A DNA stretch of 15,659 nucleotides from CAYGZC01 sp964354225 (GCA_964354225.1 CAYGZC010000093.1:1-15659); one strand, 5' to 3'. Positions 1 to 8,788 are shown, numbered from the stretch's first letter. Notes: a model not told the origin generated them from the sequence alone. Made by a program: numbers and translations.

Positions 1-333
1 GGAATATCTTACATCAGCGATAAAAATTGTGTATGCACCTCCAGAGAGGAAAAGTCCGAATAGCCAATACACCATGGGTACGAACAGGAACAACCCTCTA
101 AGCGAAAACAGAGTAGAGGATTGTTTGATTAGTAACTCGAAGAAAAAATCCATATCCATGCGGGCAGCCATCTTCTCCATCATTAGTGTGCTGCCGGCGA
201 TACGGTTTAAAAGGAAATATATCGGAAGCATTATAATGAGACCGAAAATAAGATTCACGAGATAATACGCGAACACCATGCGCTTATTTTTCAATGTGCT
301 TGCAAAACCAGATTTTAAACTTGTAGGAACCAT
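1..333 (-). CDS. Polytopic membrane protein, N-terminal part (cut by window edge)
   Basis: An open frame runs on the minus strand from ATG at 333 to the window edge, giving the first 111 residues of a longer protein. The chosen start has a GGAG ribosome-binding site at 340-343, six bases upstream. About residues 22-43 form a hydrophobic segment (FAYYLVNLIFGLIIML), and a second lies near residues 85-107 (LFLFVPMVYWLFGLFL). Between them is an amphipathic stretch rich in Met, Lys and Phe. No catalytic motif is visible and I do not recognise the family. The start lies 16 bases after the stop of the M1 peptidase gene, so the two are very likely co-transcribed. The function of the pair is not evident. 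That it is a real inner-membrane protein is well supported by the strong start signal and the hydrophobic pattern. Confidence 0.75.
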   Translation of the reverse strand, partial: MVPTSLKSGFASTLKNKRMVFAYYLVNLIFGLIIMLPIYFLLNRIAGSTLMMEKMAARMDMDFFFELLIKQSSTLFSLRGLFLFVPMVYWLFGLFLSGGAYTIFIADVRYS

Positions 334-349
334 CGTTGTCTCCAGGAGA

Positions 350-2440
350 TTAAAAAACACTTGGTAAGAATGTGAAGAGATTCATGACCTCCGGCTGGTC
401 AAGAACGAACTGCATCCAGAAAAGAAATCGAGCCGCAAGTTTCGCAAGTCCGAGACTTTGTGTTGCGATGGTCTTGCTGTTGTTCGAATAATTGACATCG
501 AGAGGTATTTTCTGGTCGGGATCGACGTTTGCCGAGATAACTTTCACCGGTTTAATGTATCTGAATTTCTTCCACAACTCTTGCCCATCCCATTTTTCCC
601 GAATTTTTTCTCCATGTTCAAATGTAATTTCCACTTCTACAGGAAACATAAATGTGCCGAGACGTCGGATATTTATCTCATTTAAAAATAATGTTGTTGA
701 ATCATTATTCTCGGTATTACCTTTGATTTCTTCCCCCGATACTGTGTCATCAGTTGAGAAAGTAAAATCATATCCTTTCTCTTTCTGCACCTCTGTAGAT
801 TTAATGGCATCGACGCTATAATCTAATGTAGCGTTCGAGTAAAGTGCCTGATTGAAGAACCAATCTAATTTCTGCTTTGACCCAAAAGATACGGCTGCTG
901 TTGAGCTTTGTGCTTTAGCATATTCTGGTTCATCTAAATGTGGAGGCACATTCTGGGCAGCGACTTCGTTAGTAATTGAGATAAAGTCTTGTGTCTTAGG
1001 GTGTTGGAATCTCAATCGCTCAGAATATGTGCGCATAATTTTCTGCATCGTCTCTTTACCGAGATAATTCTGGAGCGTTGTCAACAATACCGCGGGTTTC
1101 ATATACGAGTTTATTCCATAACTTCCTCCATTATAATACTGCCAAGCGTTTCTTATTGTTGGATCCAAATCGGGACCTGAGATGTATTGTGCTCGCTGAA
1201 ATTGTAAATCGTTTATCTTTATACCGAGACAATTCAGCATGTTGCCATCGGTTCCATAATGGTCTGCAATAATTTGATTTTCAGTGTACGAGTTGATTCC
1301 TTCATCAAGCCAGCTTTCTTCAAACTCGTTTGAGGCGAGAAGATGGTACCAATAATTATGACCGAATTCGTGGATAATAACCATTTCAACCAATTGGAGA
1401 CCGTCTGGTAATCCGTATGTTGTTCCTGCGGTTATTAAAGTCGGGTATTCCATACCGCCTGAGCCGCCTGCATCACGTCGAGGATCGACCACCGTGAGGT
1501 TTGGATATGGATAATCGCCATACCAGTTTTGATGATATTCAACCGCAACTTTCGCCGCTTCGAGGTGCCGTGTACCTTGATATGCATGATCTGGTTGCAT
1601 CAAAACTCGAATATCGACATCCTGTACCTTACCTTTGAACTCGACAAACTCCGGACTTGTTGTCCAAGCGAAATCGTGGACATCTTCTGCGTGGTAGAAA
1701 TGTGTAGCTGTGCCGTCATCGTTATTTTTAATTTCAAATTCTAACCCTGTTGCTCCAACAATATTTTTTTCCGGTACGGCTATCTTCACATTGTATACAC
1801 CGAAGTCAGCAAAGAATTCAGAGTTGGCATGGAATTGATGACAGTTCCACTTACCGTCGATGTAAACACCAACTTTCGGAAACCATTGTCCAACAAAGAA
1901 ATATTCTTCTTTTGCACCGGTTCGTGCAAATGGTGGTTGAGGAAGAACAGCAACAAAATTTATATTAAGGATGATTGAATCACCCGGTTGCACCGACTTT
2001 GGTAAAGGTAAACAGAAAACTGTTTTATCGTCTACATTGTCATCATCCGGATGGATAAACTCTATCTTTGAAGTTAAATCTTCACCGGATGGGAATTTTA
2101 TCGACGTCACATCAATGAACCCCCACCCATCTTTATCCATTTTAGATAATCGCATTGAGCTGCCTAATTCTTTCATGAAAGTCGATTTATTATTCCTGAA
2201 AGCATTGAGATAAAGATGAAATTGTAGCTCGGTAATAATATCGGATGATTTGTTGAACCATTTCACCGTTTCATGTCCATCGAGTAATCGGTTTTTCGTA
2301 TCAAGTCGAACATCGATGTCGTAGTTAGCAATTCGTGGACTCAAGGGTTGTGGGAAGATTTTTGGTTGTGCCAGAGTGTTATTATGATTTTGAAGGATCA
2401 TCAACCAAACGATTATTAATACTTCAAGTTTTAATCTCAT
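350..2440 (-). CDS. Exported M1-family zinc metallopeptidase
   Basis: This 696-residue protein has the gluzincin signature HEFGH at residues 357-361 followed by exactly 18 residues and Glu380 (in WLDEG): two zinc-binding histidines, catalytic Glu358 and the third zinc ligand. The exopeptidase motif GSGGME at 326-331 is a variant of the GAMEN motif that binds the substrate N-terminus in M1 aminopeptidases. Residues 1-25 form a signal peptide (basic start, hydrophobic core, cleavage near LAQ), so it acts in the periplasm or beyond. The N-terminal ~250 residues match the beta-sandwich region of M1 enzymes; FAWTTSPEF and a GQWFPKVGVY segment are typical of Bacteroidota/Ignavibacteria homologues. 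After the catalytic core comes a less conserved C-terminal tail. Substrate is unknown; likely peptide scavenging. No clear ribosome-binding site is visible. It lies 62 bp after the T9SS protein gene and 16 bp before a membrane protein gene. Confidence 0.93.
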   Translation of the reverse strand: MRLKLEVLIIVWLMILQNHNNTLAQPKIFPQPLSPRIANYDIDVRLDTKNRLLDGHETVKWFNKSSDIITELQFHLYLNAFRNNKSTFMKELGSSMRLSKMDKDGWGFIDVTSIKFPSGEDLTSKIEFIHPDDDNVDDKTVFCLPLPKSVQPGDSIILNINFVAVLPQPPFARTGAKEEYFFVGQWFPKVGVYIDGKWNCHQFHANSEFFADFGVYNVKIAVPEKNIVGATGLEFEIKNNDDGTATHFYHAEDVHDFAWTTSPEFVEFKGKVQDVDIRVLMQPDHAYQGTRHLEAAKVAVEYHQNWYGDYPYPNLTVVDPRRDAGGSGGMEYPTLITAGTTYGLPDGLQLVEMVIIHEFGHNYWYHLLASNEFEESWLDEGINSYTENQIIADHYGTDGNMLNCLGIKINDLQFQRAQYISGPDLDPTIRNAWQYYNGGSYGINSYMKPAVLLTTLQNYLGKETMQKIMRTYSERLRFQHPKTQDFISITNEVAAQNVPPHLDEPEYAKAQSSTAAVSFGSKQKLDWFFNQALYSNATLDYSVDAIKSTEVQKEKGYDFTFSTDDTVSGEEIKGNTENNDSTTLFLNEINIRRLGTFMFPVEVEITFEHGEKIREKWDGQELWKKFRYIKPVKVISANVDPDQKIPLDVNYSNNSKTIATQSLGLAKLAARFLFWMQFVLDQPEVMNLFTFLPSVF

Positions 2441-2502
2441 ATTTCAATAGGTTATCTAAGGGTATGATATGAATTGATTTATTCTTCTAAGGTCAAGGAT
2501 TC

Positions 2503-3240
2503 TTATTTCGTTATAATCATTTTTTTTGTTAATTCATACTCACCGGTAACTAATCTATAGAAATATAAACCTGTTGGCACATTCTGCGCATCCCATCGTA
2601 TAGTATATACGCCTTTCGGTTTCTTATCATTAACGATTGTCGCGATCTCCTGTCCCAGAATATCATAAACCTTTATCGAAACATTAAAAAGCTTTGGTAT
2701 CGAGTATGTAATTTGTGTTGAGGGATTGAATGGGTTTGGATAATTTTGTTGCAGCGTAAAGTTCACAGGAAAATTATTCAACATGGATTCGACTGAAGTT
2801 ATTTGTGAAAGTGAGCGCTTCCAAATACCACCACCTGCAGTTCCCGCGAAAATAGTGCCACCGTAAATAATCAGGGCATGAACCCGCTTATTGGACAATC
2901 CGGTATTTATCCCAGTCCAATTCGTTCCGTTATTGGTAGAAAGAAATACACCACCGCCATCAGTTCCTACAAAAAGATTTGTACCCTGAATTGTCATAGC
3001 GGTGACTCCTTTATTTGTTAAGTCGGTATTCACAGCAGTCCAGCTTGTCCCATCGTTTGTAGAACGAAATACACCGCCATCGTAAGCACCTGCGAACATA
3101 TTAGTGCCTCTGACTTGGAAAGCTTTGGTATTTTTATTTGAAGCTCCAATGGTTTGCCGCCATTGCACACTCACTGGATTGAAGAATAAAAAAATTACAG
3201 AAAACACATTGATCGAACATGTGTAAAAACAGTTATTCAA
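2503..3240 (-). CDS. Secreted beta-propeller-like protein with T9SS type A sorting domain
   Basis: This 245-residue protein has an N-terminal hydrophobic stretch (residues 8-25) consistent with a signal peptide. Residues 45-85 and 86-126 are two near-identical 41-residue repeats of the sort G-T-N-x-F-x-G...GGVF-x-STN-x-GT-x-W, resembling Asp-box/YCF48 blades. A third, partial copy (127-144) ends in GGGIWKRSL. Residues ~160-245 form a complete type IX secretion sorting domain: QNYPNPFNPST (165-175), the VYDILGQE strand (191-198), the GVYTIRWDA segment and the final KKMIITK. Such tails direct outer-membrane export and are removed on secretion. The binding target is unknown. Full propellers need six to eight blades, so this looks like a contracted array or a protein that works as a small repeat stack. 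A good -35/-10 pair lies upstream at 3308-3335. Confidence 0.88.
   Translation of the reverse strand: MNNCFYTCSINVFSVIFLFFNPVSVQWRQTIGASNKNTKAFQVRGTNMFAGAYDGGVFRSTNDGTSWTAVNTDLTNKGVTAMTIQGTNLFVGTDGGGVFLSTNNGTNWTGINTGLSNKRVHALIIYGGTIFAGTAGGGIWKRSLSQITSVESMLNNFPVNFTLQQNYPNPFNPSTQITYSIPKLFNVSIKVYDILGQEIATIVNDKKPKGVYTIRWDAQNVPTGLYFYRLVTGEYELTKKMIITK
2809..3108 (-). repeat. Tandem 123-bp coding repeats (2.4 copies)
   Basis: Within the T9SS-tailed gene, codons 45-85 (3108-2986) and 86-126 (2985-2863) encode two 41-residue units of the same pattern, and codons 127-144 (2862-2809) start a third that breaks into the linker before the sorting domain. The units share GTN(M/L)F, GGVF, STN, GT-x-W and NT-x-L-x-NK. 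Close tandem units like this can expand and contract by recombination. Confidence 0.75.
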
Positions 3241-3307
3241 TTTTAATACCTTTAGACTTAGAGTAAAGGGATGACGAAGTGTTGATACAATATAAGATTA
3301 GTTATAT

Positions 3308-3335
3308 ATAATATCAATTGCCATCTGAATGTCAA
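3308..3335 (-). promoter_or_regulatory. Candidate housekeeping sigma promoter for the T9SS-tail gene
   Basis: On the minus strand TTGACA (3335-3330, a perfect -35 match) is followed after 16 bases by TATTAT (3313-3308, five of six to TATAAT). Transcription would start near 3300, giving a leader of about 60 bases to the ATG at 3240. The match is good, but the surrounding DNA is very AT-rich. Relatives in Bacteroidota proper use a different promoter consensus, so this rests on the organism reading a standard -35/-10. Confidence 0.4.
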
Positions 3336-3477
3336 CAACAAAGTTTAATATAATGTTGTTCCCATAAAAATATGAAGTGAAGGATCTTACTGATATGATG
3401 GTATTAAAATAAAACTGTTACCTGCTCTTTTATTTTTATATAAAAATAGTATATAATGCGATAATTTTACGTGATAA

Positions 3478-3681
3478 TTATCCTTTCTGCTCAATTTTCA
3501 TAAGAGAGCGCAATCGTATGTTCATAATTTCTTTGTAAAGACTTAATGTTCGCTCACCGCTATATAATCTTTGGCGTAAGGGTGCAATAACATTCAAGAT
3601 AAGATATTTATCTACCTTACCATGGTTATTCATGATAAAGTTCAATCTTTCCTCAGCTATCTTCCAACTTATCTTATTCAT
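3478..3681 (-). CDS. Small basic hypothetical protein (67 aa)
   Basis: The reading frame runs from ATG 3681 to TAA 3478-3480 and encodes 67 residues rich in Lys, Arg, Leu and Ile, with no Cys and one Trp. No signal peptide or membrane segment is evident. It looks mostly helical: residues 1-17 and 30-62 are amphipathic, with a run of Arg/Leu pairs. I do not recognise the family. No strong ribosome-binding site is seen (GGGT about ten bases upstream). It is isolated: about 240 bp separate it from the next gene on the strand, and a 7-bp inverted repeat (GATAATT/AATTATC, 3460-3482) spans its stop codon. It may be a real small gene, a gene remnant or chance. Confidence 0.4.
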   Translation of the reverse strand: MNKISWKIAEERLNFIMNNHGKVDKYLILNVIAPLRQRLYSGERTLSLYKEIMNIRLRSLMKIEQKG

Positions 3682-4025
3682 TATTTACCCATTATTATTT
3701 CCAGATTACTAAATAGCATGACAAAAAGTAAAAGCATTAAACTAAGATTGATTCTTTTTTTTCTTAGATAATTCACCCGCCCTGATTCTGCATCGGTAGG
3801 GCACATTATTCGACCAGAGCGGGATGCTTACGCGGACTAATCACTTATCCACATACTCAATTTATAGTATTATGAAAATAGAATATGTGATATCGCATAA
3901 TGGTGTTGTTTCAAATCAAATAAATTTTCAACATTACATCATAAATATAATTCCCTTACTCATTTTACTCAATTATTAATCTGGATTATTTTTATAACTT
4001 TATAAATGGTTTCGTATATTATTCC
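3682..4025. other. Gene-free, AT-rich intergenic region between divergent genes
   Basis: No credible coding frame was found on either strand. The middle (about 3775-3840) is less AT-rich and contains a GCCCT/AGGGC pair and the 11-mer AGCGGGATGCT (3818-3828), which recurs at 14852-14862. Bases 3884-3899 form an imperfect 16-bp palindrome centred on GATATC (TATGTGATATCGCATA, one mismatched pair). The rest is A/T-rich. The region should carry the promoter of rlmD, but no site stands out. It was checked for a tRNA-like cloverleaf and none was found. Confidence 0.6.
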
Positions 4026-5429
4026 ATGGAAAAAGGTGAAGTAAGAATATTACAGATCGAAAGTCTCTCCGGAGACGGGAAAGCTGTAGCTCATAAGGAT
4101 GGAATGGTTTTCTTTGTGGAGAATGCCGTACCGGGGGATACCGTTCGTGCACGCATTTGGAAAATAAAAAAGAAATACGCTGAAGCTAGAGCAATTGAGA
4201 TTGTGTCCCCATCTGTATTTCGTGTCGAGCCGAAGTGCCGACACTTTGGAATCTGCGGCGGATGCAGGTGGCAGGATCTTTCTTACGAGAAACAGCTTGT
4301 TTTCAAACATCAATATGTTGTAACATCATTTCAGCATATTGGCGGTTTTAGTGATCCGAATGTTCAGCCCGTAATCGGTTGTGAAAACCATTATTTATAT
4401 CGGAATAAAATGGAATTTACCTTTTCAAATTTCCGCTGGTTAACTGAGGAGGAATTTAAACAAATTGGAAATCCACAACGGGAAGTTGCATTGGGGCTGC
4501 ATATTCCTCAACGATACGAAAAGGTATTGAACCTTCAAGAATGTTATCTTCAGTCTGAGTTAAGCACGAATATCCTCAACTATGTTCGAGAGATATTTCG
4601 GGAATGGGATAGTTCTGTCTACTCAACAAAAACGCATGAAGGGTATTTGCGGCATTTGGTTATACGCGATGGAAAAAGAACAAAAGAGGTGATGGTAAAC
4701 CTTGTCACAACTTACAACTTACCCGACGTAATGAAAAACCTGACGAAACTTTTATGCAAGCAATTTCCTAAAATAACAACGATTGTTAACAATATTACTG
4801 ACCGTAAATCTATGGTTGCTATTGGAGAGACAGAAAAAATTTATCACGGAGCTGGTTATATAACTGAAAGACTTGGGAATTATATGTTCCGGATTTCGGC
4901 AAATTCATTCTTCCAAACGAATACAATCCAGGCAGAAAAATTGTATGATGTGACGAAACAGCTTGCTGATCTTGAACCGAATGATGTTATTTATGACTTA
5001 TACAGTGGAACGGGGTCGATTGCCATCTATCTATCGGAGACCGCAAAGCGAGTGATAGGAATCGAAGTTGTTGAAAGTGCCATCGCTGATGCGGAGCGAA
5101 ATGCCGAATTGAATCGAGTCTCAAATTGCTACTTTCTTCAGGGAGATTTAAAAGATCGCCTAACGAAAGATAGTTCATGGTTGAAGGAACAGCCTCATCC
5201 TTCCGTAATTGTTGCCGATCCACCGCGCAGCGGTATCCATCCCAAAGTTGTCGAACAGATGGTCAAATTATCGCCTGAAAGAATTGTGTATGTTAGCTGT
5301 AATCCTGCAACGCAAGCGCGGGATGCAAAAATGTTAGCTGATGCAAATTATAATCTGAAAGTTATTCAGCCGGTTGATATGTTCCCACATACCGATCATA
5401 TCGAATCGGTCGCATTGTTTGCCCGTTAA
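4026..5429 (+). CDS. rlmD: 23S rRNA (uracil-1939-C5)-methyltransferase RlmD (TrmA/RumA family)
   Basis: This 467-residue protein transfers a methyl group from S-adenosylmethionine to C5 of a uracil in RNA. Residues ~3-60 are a TRAM RNA-binding domain. The [4Fe-4S] ligands are Cys71, Cys77, Cys80 and Cys173, the spacing found in E. coli RumA/RlmD. The SAM-binding loop DLYSGTGS is at 324-331. ADPPRSG is at 397-403, and VSCNP at 423-427 carries the catalytic Cys425. HIES at 458-461 includes Glu459, the general base in the family. The length is full and all key residues are present. In E. coli the target is U1939 of 23S rRNA. Some bacteria use a single TrmA-family enzyme for several sites, so the exact target here is an inference. 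Convergent with ubiE/menG, four bases apart. Confidence 0.9.
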   Translation: MEKGEVRILQIESLSGDGKAVAHKDGMVFFVENAVPGDTVRARIWKIKKKYAEARAIEIVSPSVFRVEPKCRHFGICGGCRWQDLSYEKQLVFKHQYVVTSFQHIGGFSDPNVQPVIGCENHYLYRNKMEFTFSNFRWLTEEEFKQIGNPQREVALGLHIPQRYEKVLNLQECYLQSELSTNILNYVREIFREWDSSVYSTKTHEGYLRHLVIRDGKRTKEVMVNLVTTYNLPDVMKNLTKLLCKQFPKITTIVNNITDRKSMVAIGETEKIYHGAGYITERLGNYMFRISANSFFQTNTIQAEKLYDVTKQLADLEPNDVIYDLYSGTGSIAIYLSETAKRVIGIEVVESAIADAERNAELNRVSNCYFLQGDLKDRLTKDSSWLKEQPHPSVIVADPPRSGIHPKVVEQMVKLSPERIVYVSCNPATQARDAKMLADANYNLKVIQPVDMFPHTDHIESVALFAR

Positions 5430-5433
5430 GGAA

Positions 5434-6159
5434 TTAGGATTTTCTGCCAACGAATATTGTTGCAGTACCGAATGTGAGTAAGGTTGCATTTGAATCTGTA
5501 AATCCTGCCTGTTCCATCATTGAAAGAAATTCTTCATTGTTAGGAAAGGTTGTAATTGATTCAGGTAAATAACTATATGCAGATTTATGTCTTGAGACAA
5601 TTTTTCCGAGTAGAGGTAATATCCAGCGAGAGTAGACAGAATAAATTGGGGAAATAATCAGACCTTTCGGTTTTGTCAGCTCGAGAATTATGGAAATACC
5701 ATTTGGTTTTAACACTCGGAACATTTCTCTGAGCGAGACGAGTCTGTCCGTGAAATTTCTGATTCCGAATGCTACCACTGTAGCATCGAAGACATTATTT
5801 TGAAAAGGCAGAGACTGAGCGTCACAGCAGGCAAAAGTGATCGAGTAAGGATGGATGTGTGAATGGATTTTTTTCCTGAGAACATCGAGCATATTAACTG
5901 AAAAATCCACCGCAACGATTTTGTAAGGATAAAATTTAAATATTTCGAAGGCAACATCTCCGCTGCCGGCGGCAATATCCAAAATCACTCCATATTGCTT
6001 ATTTGGTAAGTATGCAATTGCTTTCTTTCGCCATCGAATGTCCATCCCAAAGCTCATCAGGTGATTTAGCAGATCATACGTTGGAGCAATTGCATCAAAC
6101 ATTTTTCGGACGTTTATCGGATTTCGGGGGTAAATTGTTTGTTTCGATTTGTCTTCCAT
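5434..6159 (-). CDS. ubiE: Demethylmenaquinone methyltransferase (UbiE/MenG)
   Basis: This 241-residue class I SAM-dependent methyltransferase catalyses the last step of menaquinone synthesis, C-methylation of demethylmenaquinone; in bacteria that make ubiquinone the same family also acts there. The first UbiE signature is at 28-44 (YDLLNHLMSFGMDIRWR), motif I at 60-68 (LDIAAGSGD), the acidic SAM-binding position at Asp85 (VAVDFS), and the second signature at 144-154 (REMFRVLKPNG). The AFGIRNFTD and SAYSYLPES segments are typical of MenG. Length and start agree with the family. It faces rlmD across a four-base gap and is divergent from the DUF5916 gene, with 121 bp between the starts. In this lineage menaquinone is the expected quinone, so the MenG role is preferred. 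Confidence 0.92.
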   Translation of the reverse strand: MEDKSKQTIYPRNPINVRKMFDAIAPTYDLLNHLMSFGMDIRWRKKAIAYLPNKQYGVILDIAAGSGDVAFEIFKFYPYKIVAVDFSVNMLDVLRKKIHSHIHPYSITFACCDAQSLPFQNNVFDATVVAFGIRNFTDRLVSLREMFRVLKPNGISIILELTKPKGLIISPIYSVYSRWILPLLGKIVSRHKSAYSYLPESITTFPNNEEFLSMMEQAGFTDSNATLLTFGTATIFVGRKS

Positions 6160-6280
6160 AACCAGCCAATTTCTGTAAAATGGGGAAGAAATGCAAATGT
6201 TTAAAAAATATTCACGACTTGAAGAAGAAAATTCTTGCTTTTTAATTTTCTTTCTATTATGTTCATCAAGTTAAAACCGA

Positions 6281-8788
6281 ATGCATAAGCTATATGTAAA
6301 ATACTTAGTACTAATAAGTATTACTTATCTGATTTTCGGGGATGCGCTTATTGGAGGCACATCTATAAAAAATGTTGTTGCCTCACGCGTTAATGAACCT
6401 CCCAAGATAGATGGTATACTTATGGAAGATGTCTGGCAATCTGCGATTGCTGTTAGCGGATTCCAGCAATTCGACCCTGATGAGGGTACATCTGTTACCG
6501 AAGAGACATCCGTAAAAATTCTGTTTGATGATGGTGCACTTTATGTTGGCGTCATCTGTTATGATTCAAATCCGGAGAGGATAGTTAAGCAATTAACGCG
6601 ACGTGATCGCAGTGTTCAGGCAGATCGGTTTTCAGTCATTATCGATTCTTATCATGACCACAGTACGGCTTTTCTTTTCAGCGGTTCGGTATCTGGTGTG
6701 CAATCGGATGGAATACTCTCGCAGGATGGACTCATCTATGATGTTCAGTGGGATGCTGTTTGGGATTTCGATGCAAGAATTTTATCTGATGGTTGGTCTG
6801 CAGAATTCAAAATTCCATACAGTGCCTTGCGGTTCTCAGATCAAGAAGGTGAATACGTTTGGGGTATAAATTTCCGCAGATACATCGCCCGTAAAAAAGA
6901 AACTGACGAGTGGGTGATGGTGCAACGGGCAGAGACACCTCCGGGAACAATTTCATCCGTCTCGAAAATGGGAAACCTCTCTGGCATCCTTAACATTCAT
7001 CCTCCTCTGCATATTGAAATGCTTCCCTATCATGTATCGAAGATAAATTTTCTCTCACAGCCGTTGTCATTACCCATTCACCGTGAATATAAACCCAATC
7101 TCGGCATCGACCTTAAATATGGAATCACCAACAATTTTACTTTCGATTTGGCTGTGAATCCTGATTTCGGCCAGGTGGAAGTTGATCAGGCGATATTAAA
7201 TCTTACAGTTTTCGAAACATACTATCCAGAAAAACGACCTTTCTTTCTCGAGGGTTCACAAATATTTTCTTTCGGCAACAGTTTCGATAATAAGCAGCTA
7301 CGACTTCTTTATTCACGACGTATTGGACGGCAGCCAACAGGATACTATTATCTCGATAGATTTGATACACTTGTTGTTGGTAAGAATGCAACATTCAGTG
7401 AAAAACCGGAGGTGACCACGATTTTAGCTGCAGGAAAACTTTCAGGTCGCACAAGTGATGGACTTGAAGTCGGAGCTTTCACCGCAGTCACAGATCGTGA
7501 GGAAGCAGTAATAAAAGGAATCAACGGGACTCTATCGCCACCGCTCATGGTCGAGCCGCGGGCAAGTTATAGTGTAGTCCGGCTTCGTAAAAAAATATTA
7601 GAAAACTCCTCTTTCGGAATAATGGCGACTACATCACTCAAGCAGCAGAATTTTCCCAGCTTTAGTGGCGGACTTGATTGGAATATACGCACCGAAGACG
7701 GCACGTATGGATGTGATGCTTATATTGCAGGATCACTCAATAAATTTAATCCTACCGAGCAGGTTACAGGTTCAACAGGAAGAATTGCTTTTGGGAAACT
7801 TGGCGGTGAGCACTGGCTAACATTTTCTGCTTACGATTTTTCCACAAGAAATTTTTCTATCGATGATCTGGGCTTTTACAGTCAACCCCGAGAGCATGGA
7901 GGATATACCGCAATCTCTTACAAAGAAGATCATGCATTCGAGCCGCTGCGAAGGTATGCTCTAACTTCGCAGACCGAGTACAGGTGGAATTGGGATGGCG
8001 TAAATACACTTAACAATATCGAGCTTGAGCCGTCATTCGAGTTTCGGAATTTTTGGCAATTAATGTTAGATTATATTCACGAGTTTCCAGCACATGATGA
8101 TTACAATCGTGGAATCATTGGACTTTATCGGCGCCCCAGTACAAATAATGTATACCTAACAGTGCGGACCGATAGTCGTCAGCCCGTCGAGGTATCCTTA
8201 CAGACGGGATATTGTGCTTCCACGAAAGGAGCAAAAACTTATTTGACATGTCTGCAAAGTACAATCCGGCCGATAAGCTGGATCGAATTCAATCCTGGTT
8301 TAACTTATATTACAACGCGAGATGAGGAAGCGTGGGTAACAAGCCCCAGCTATCCTTATTATTATTATATTGACAATCAATATAATCTCTTCGGGAATCG
8401 AGACGTGGATCAGTACGATATATCGTTACGCGGTACTGTCACATTTATGAAAAACTTAAGTTTACAATTTTTTACTCAAATATTTCTTGCAAAGGGTCGA
8501 TACACAGATTTCAAGAAGCTCATCGAAAGGACAGAATTTTTGCCGTTTGATTATGAACATTTATCCTCGTATTACAAACCCGATTTTAACCAGAAAGTGT
8601 TTAATGCAAACATTGTTCTGCGGTGGGAGTATCTGCCCGGAAGTACCATATATTTAGTTTGGACGCAGGCACGAAATGGTTACATCGGATCGTATGACAG
8701 ACGATTCACTAAAGATTTTAGTGATGCGTTTATGCTTCCGATGGATAATGTCATACTTGCCAAAGTCACTTATTGGTGGAGCCTCTAA
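6281..8788 (+). CDS. DUF5916 outer-membrane protein with CBM9-like N-terminal domain
   Basis: The 835-residue protein has a signal-peptide-like hydrophobic segment (residues 7-25). A CBM9/DOMON-like beta-sandwich follows at ~33-220: PPKIDGILMEDVWQSA, then LYVGVICYDS, DRFSVIIDSY, and a WSAEFKIPYSALRF strand at 172-185. The rest (~240-835) is the DUF5916 region, marked by the hallmark segment NPDFGQVEVDQAILNL and PEKRPFFLEG around residues 295-330, followed by many alternating aromatic/polar strands of a predicted outer-membrane beta-barrel. Proteins of this type are common in Bacteroidota and relatives and are thought to act at the outer membrane in carbohydrate or peptide handling; no reaction is established. 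The last residues (VTYWWSL) do not end in Phe. The length is normal. It stands alone, facing away from ubiE, with 235 bp to the sigma factor gene. Confidence 0.88.
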   Translation: MHKLYVKYLVLISITYLIFGDALIGGTSIKNVVASRVNEPPKIDGILMEDVWQSAIAVSGFQQFDPDEGTSVTEETSVKILFDDGALYVGVICYDSNPERIVKQLTRRDRSVQADRFSVIIDSYHDHSTAFLFSGSVSGVQSDGILSQDGLIYDVQWDAVWDFDARILSDGWSAEFKIPYSALRFSDQEGEYVWGINFRRYIARKKETDEWVMVQRAETPPGTISSVSKMGNLSGILNIHPPLHIEMLPYHVSKINFLSQPLSLPIHREYKPNLGIDLKYGITNNFTFDLAVNPDFGQVEVDQAILNLTVFETYYPEKRPFFLEGSQIFSFGNSFDNKQLRLLYSRRIGRQPTGYYYLDRFDTLVVGKNATFSEKPEVTTILAAGKLSGRTSDGLEVGAFTAVTDREEAVIKGINGTLSPPLMVEPRASYSVVRLRKKILENSSFGIMATTSLKQQNFPSFSGGLDWNIRTEDGTYGCDAYIAGSLNKFNPTEQVTGSTGRIAFGKLGGEHWLTFSAYDFSTRNFSIDDLGFYSQPREHGGYTAISYKEDHAFEPLRRYALTSQTEYRWNWDGVNTLNNIELEPSFEFRNFWQLMLDYIHEFPAHDDYNRGIIGLYRRPSTNNVYLTVRTDSRQPVEVSLQTGYCASTKGAKTYLTCLQSTIRPISWIEFNPGLTYITTRDEEAWVTSPSYPYYYYIDNQYNLFGNRDVDQYDISLRGTVTFMKNLSLQFFTQIFLAKGRYTDFKKLIERTEFLPFDYEHLSSYYKPDFNQKVFNANIVLRWEYLPGSTIYLVWTQARNGYIGSYDRRFTKDFSDAFMLPMDNVILAKVTYWWSL

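Noticed and set aside
29..265. 78-aa plus-strand frame
   Set aside because: It is antisense to the membrane protein that starts at 333, which has a good ribosome-binding site and clear hydrophobic segments.
3334..3360. AACAACA/TGTTGTT inverted repeat as an operator
   Set aside because: It overlaps the candidate -35 box, but a 7-bp A/T-rich pair in such AT-rich DNA is expected by chance; noted only.
3775..3845. Possible tRNA or small structured RNA in the less AT-rich part of the spacer
   Set aside because: No acceptor/T-arm pattern (no GGTTCGA-like T loop) and only a five-base outer pair; the stems do not make a cloverleaf.
4050..4313. Minus-strand frame inside rlmD
   Set aside because: It overlaps the TRAM domain and iron-sulfur cysteines of a full, well-matched gene; no independent start signal.
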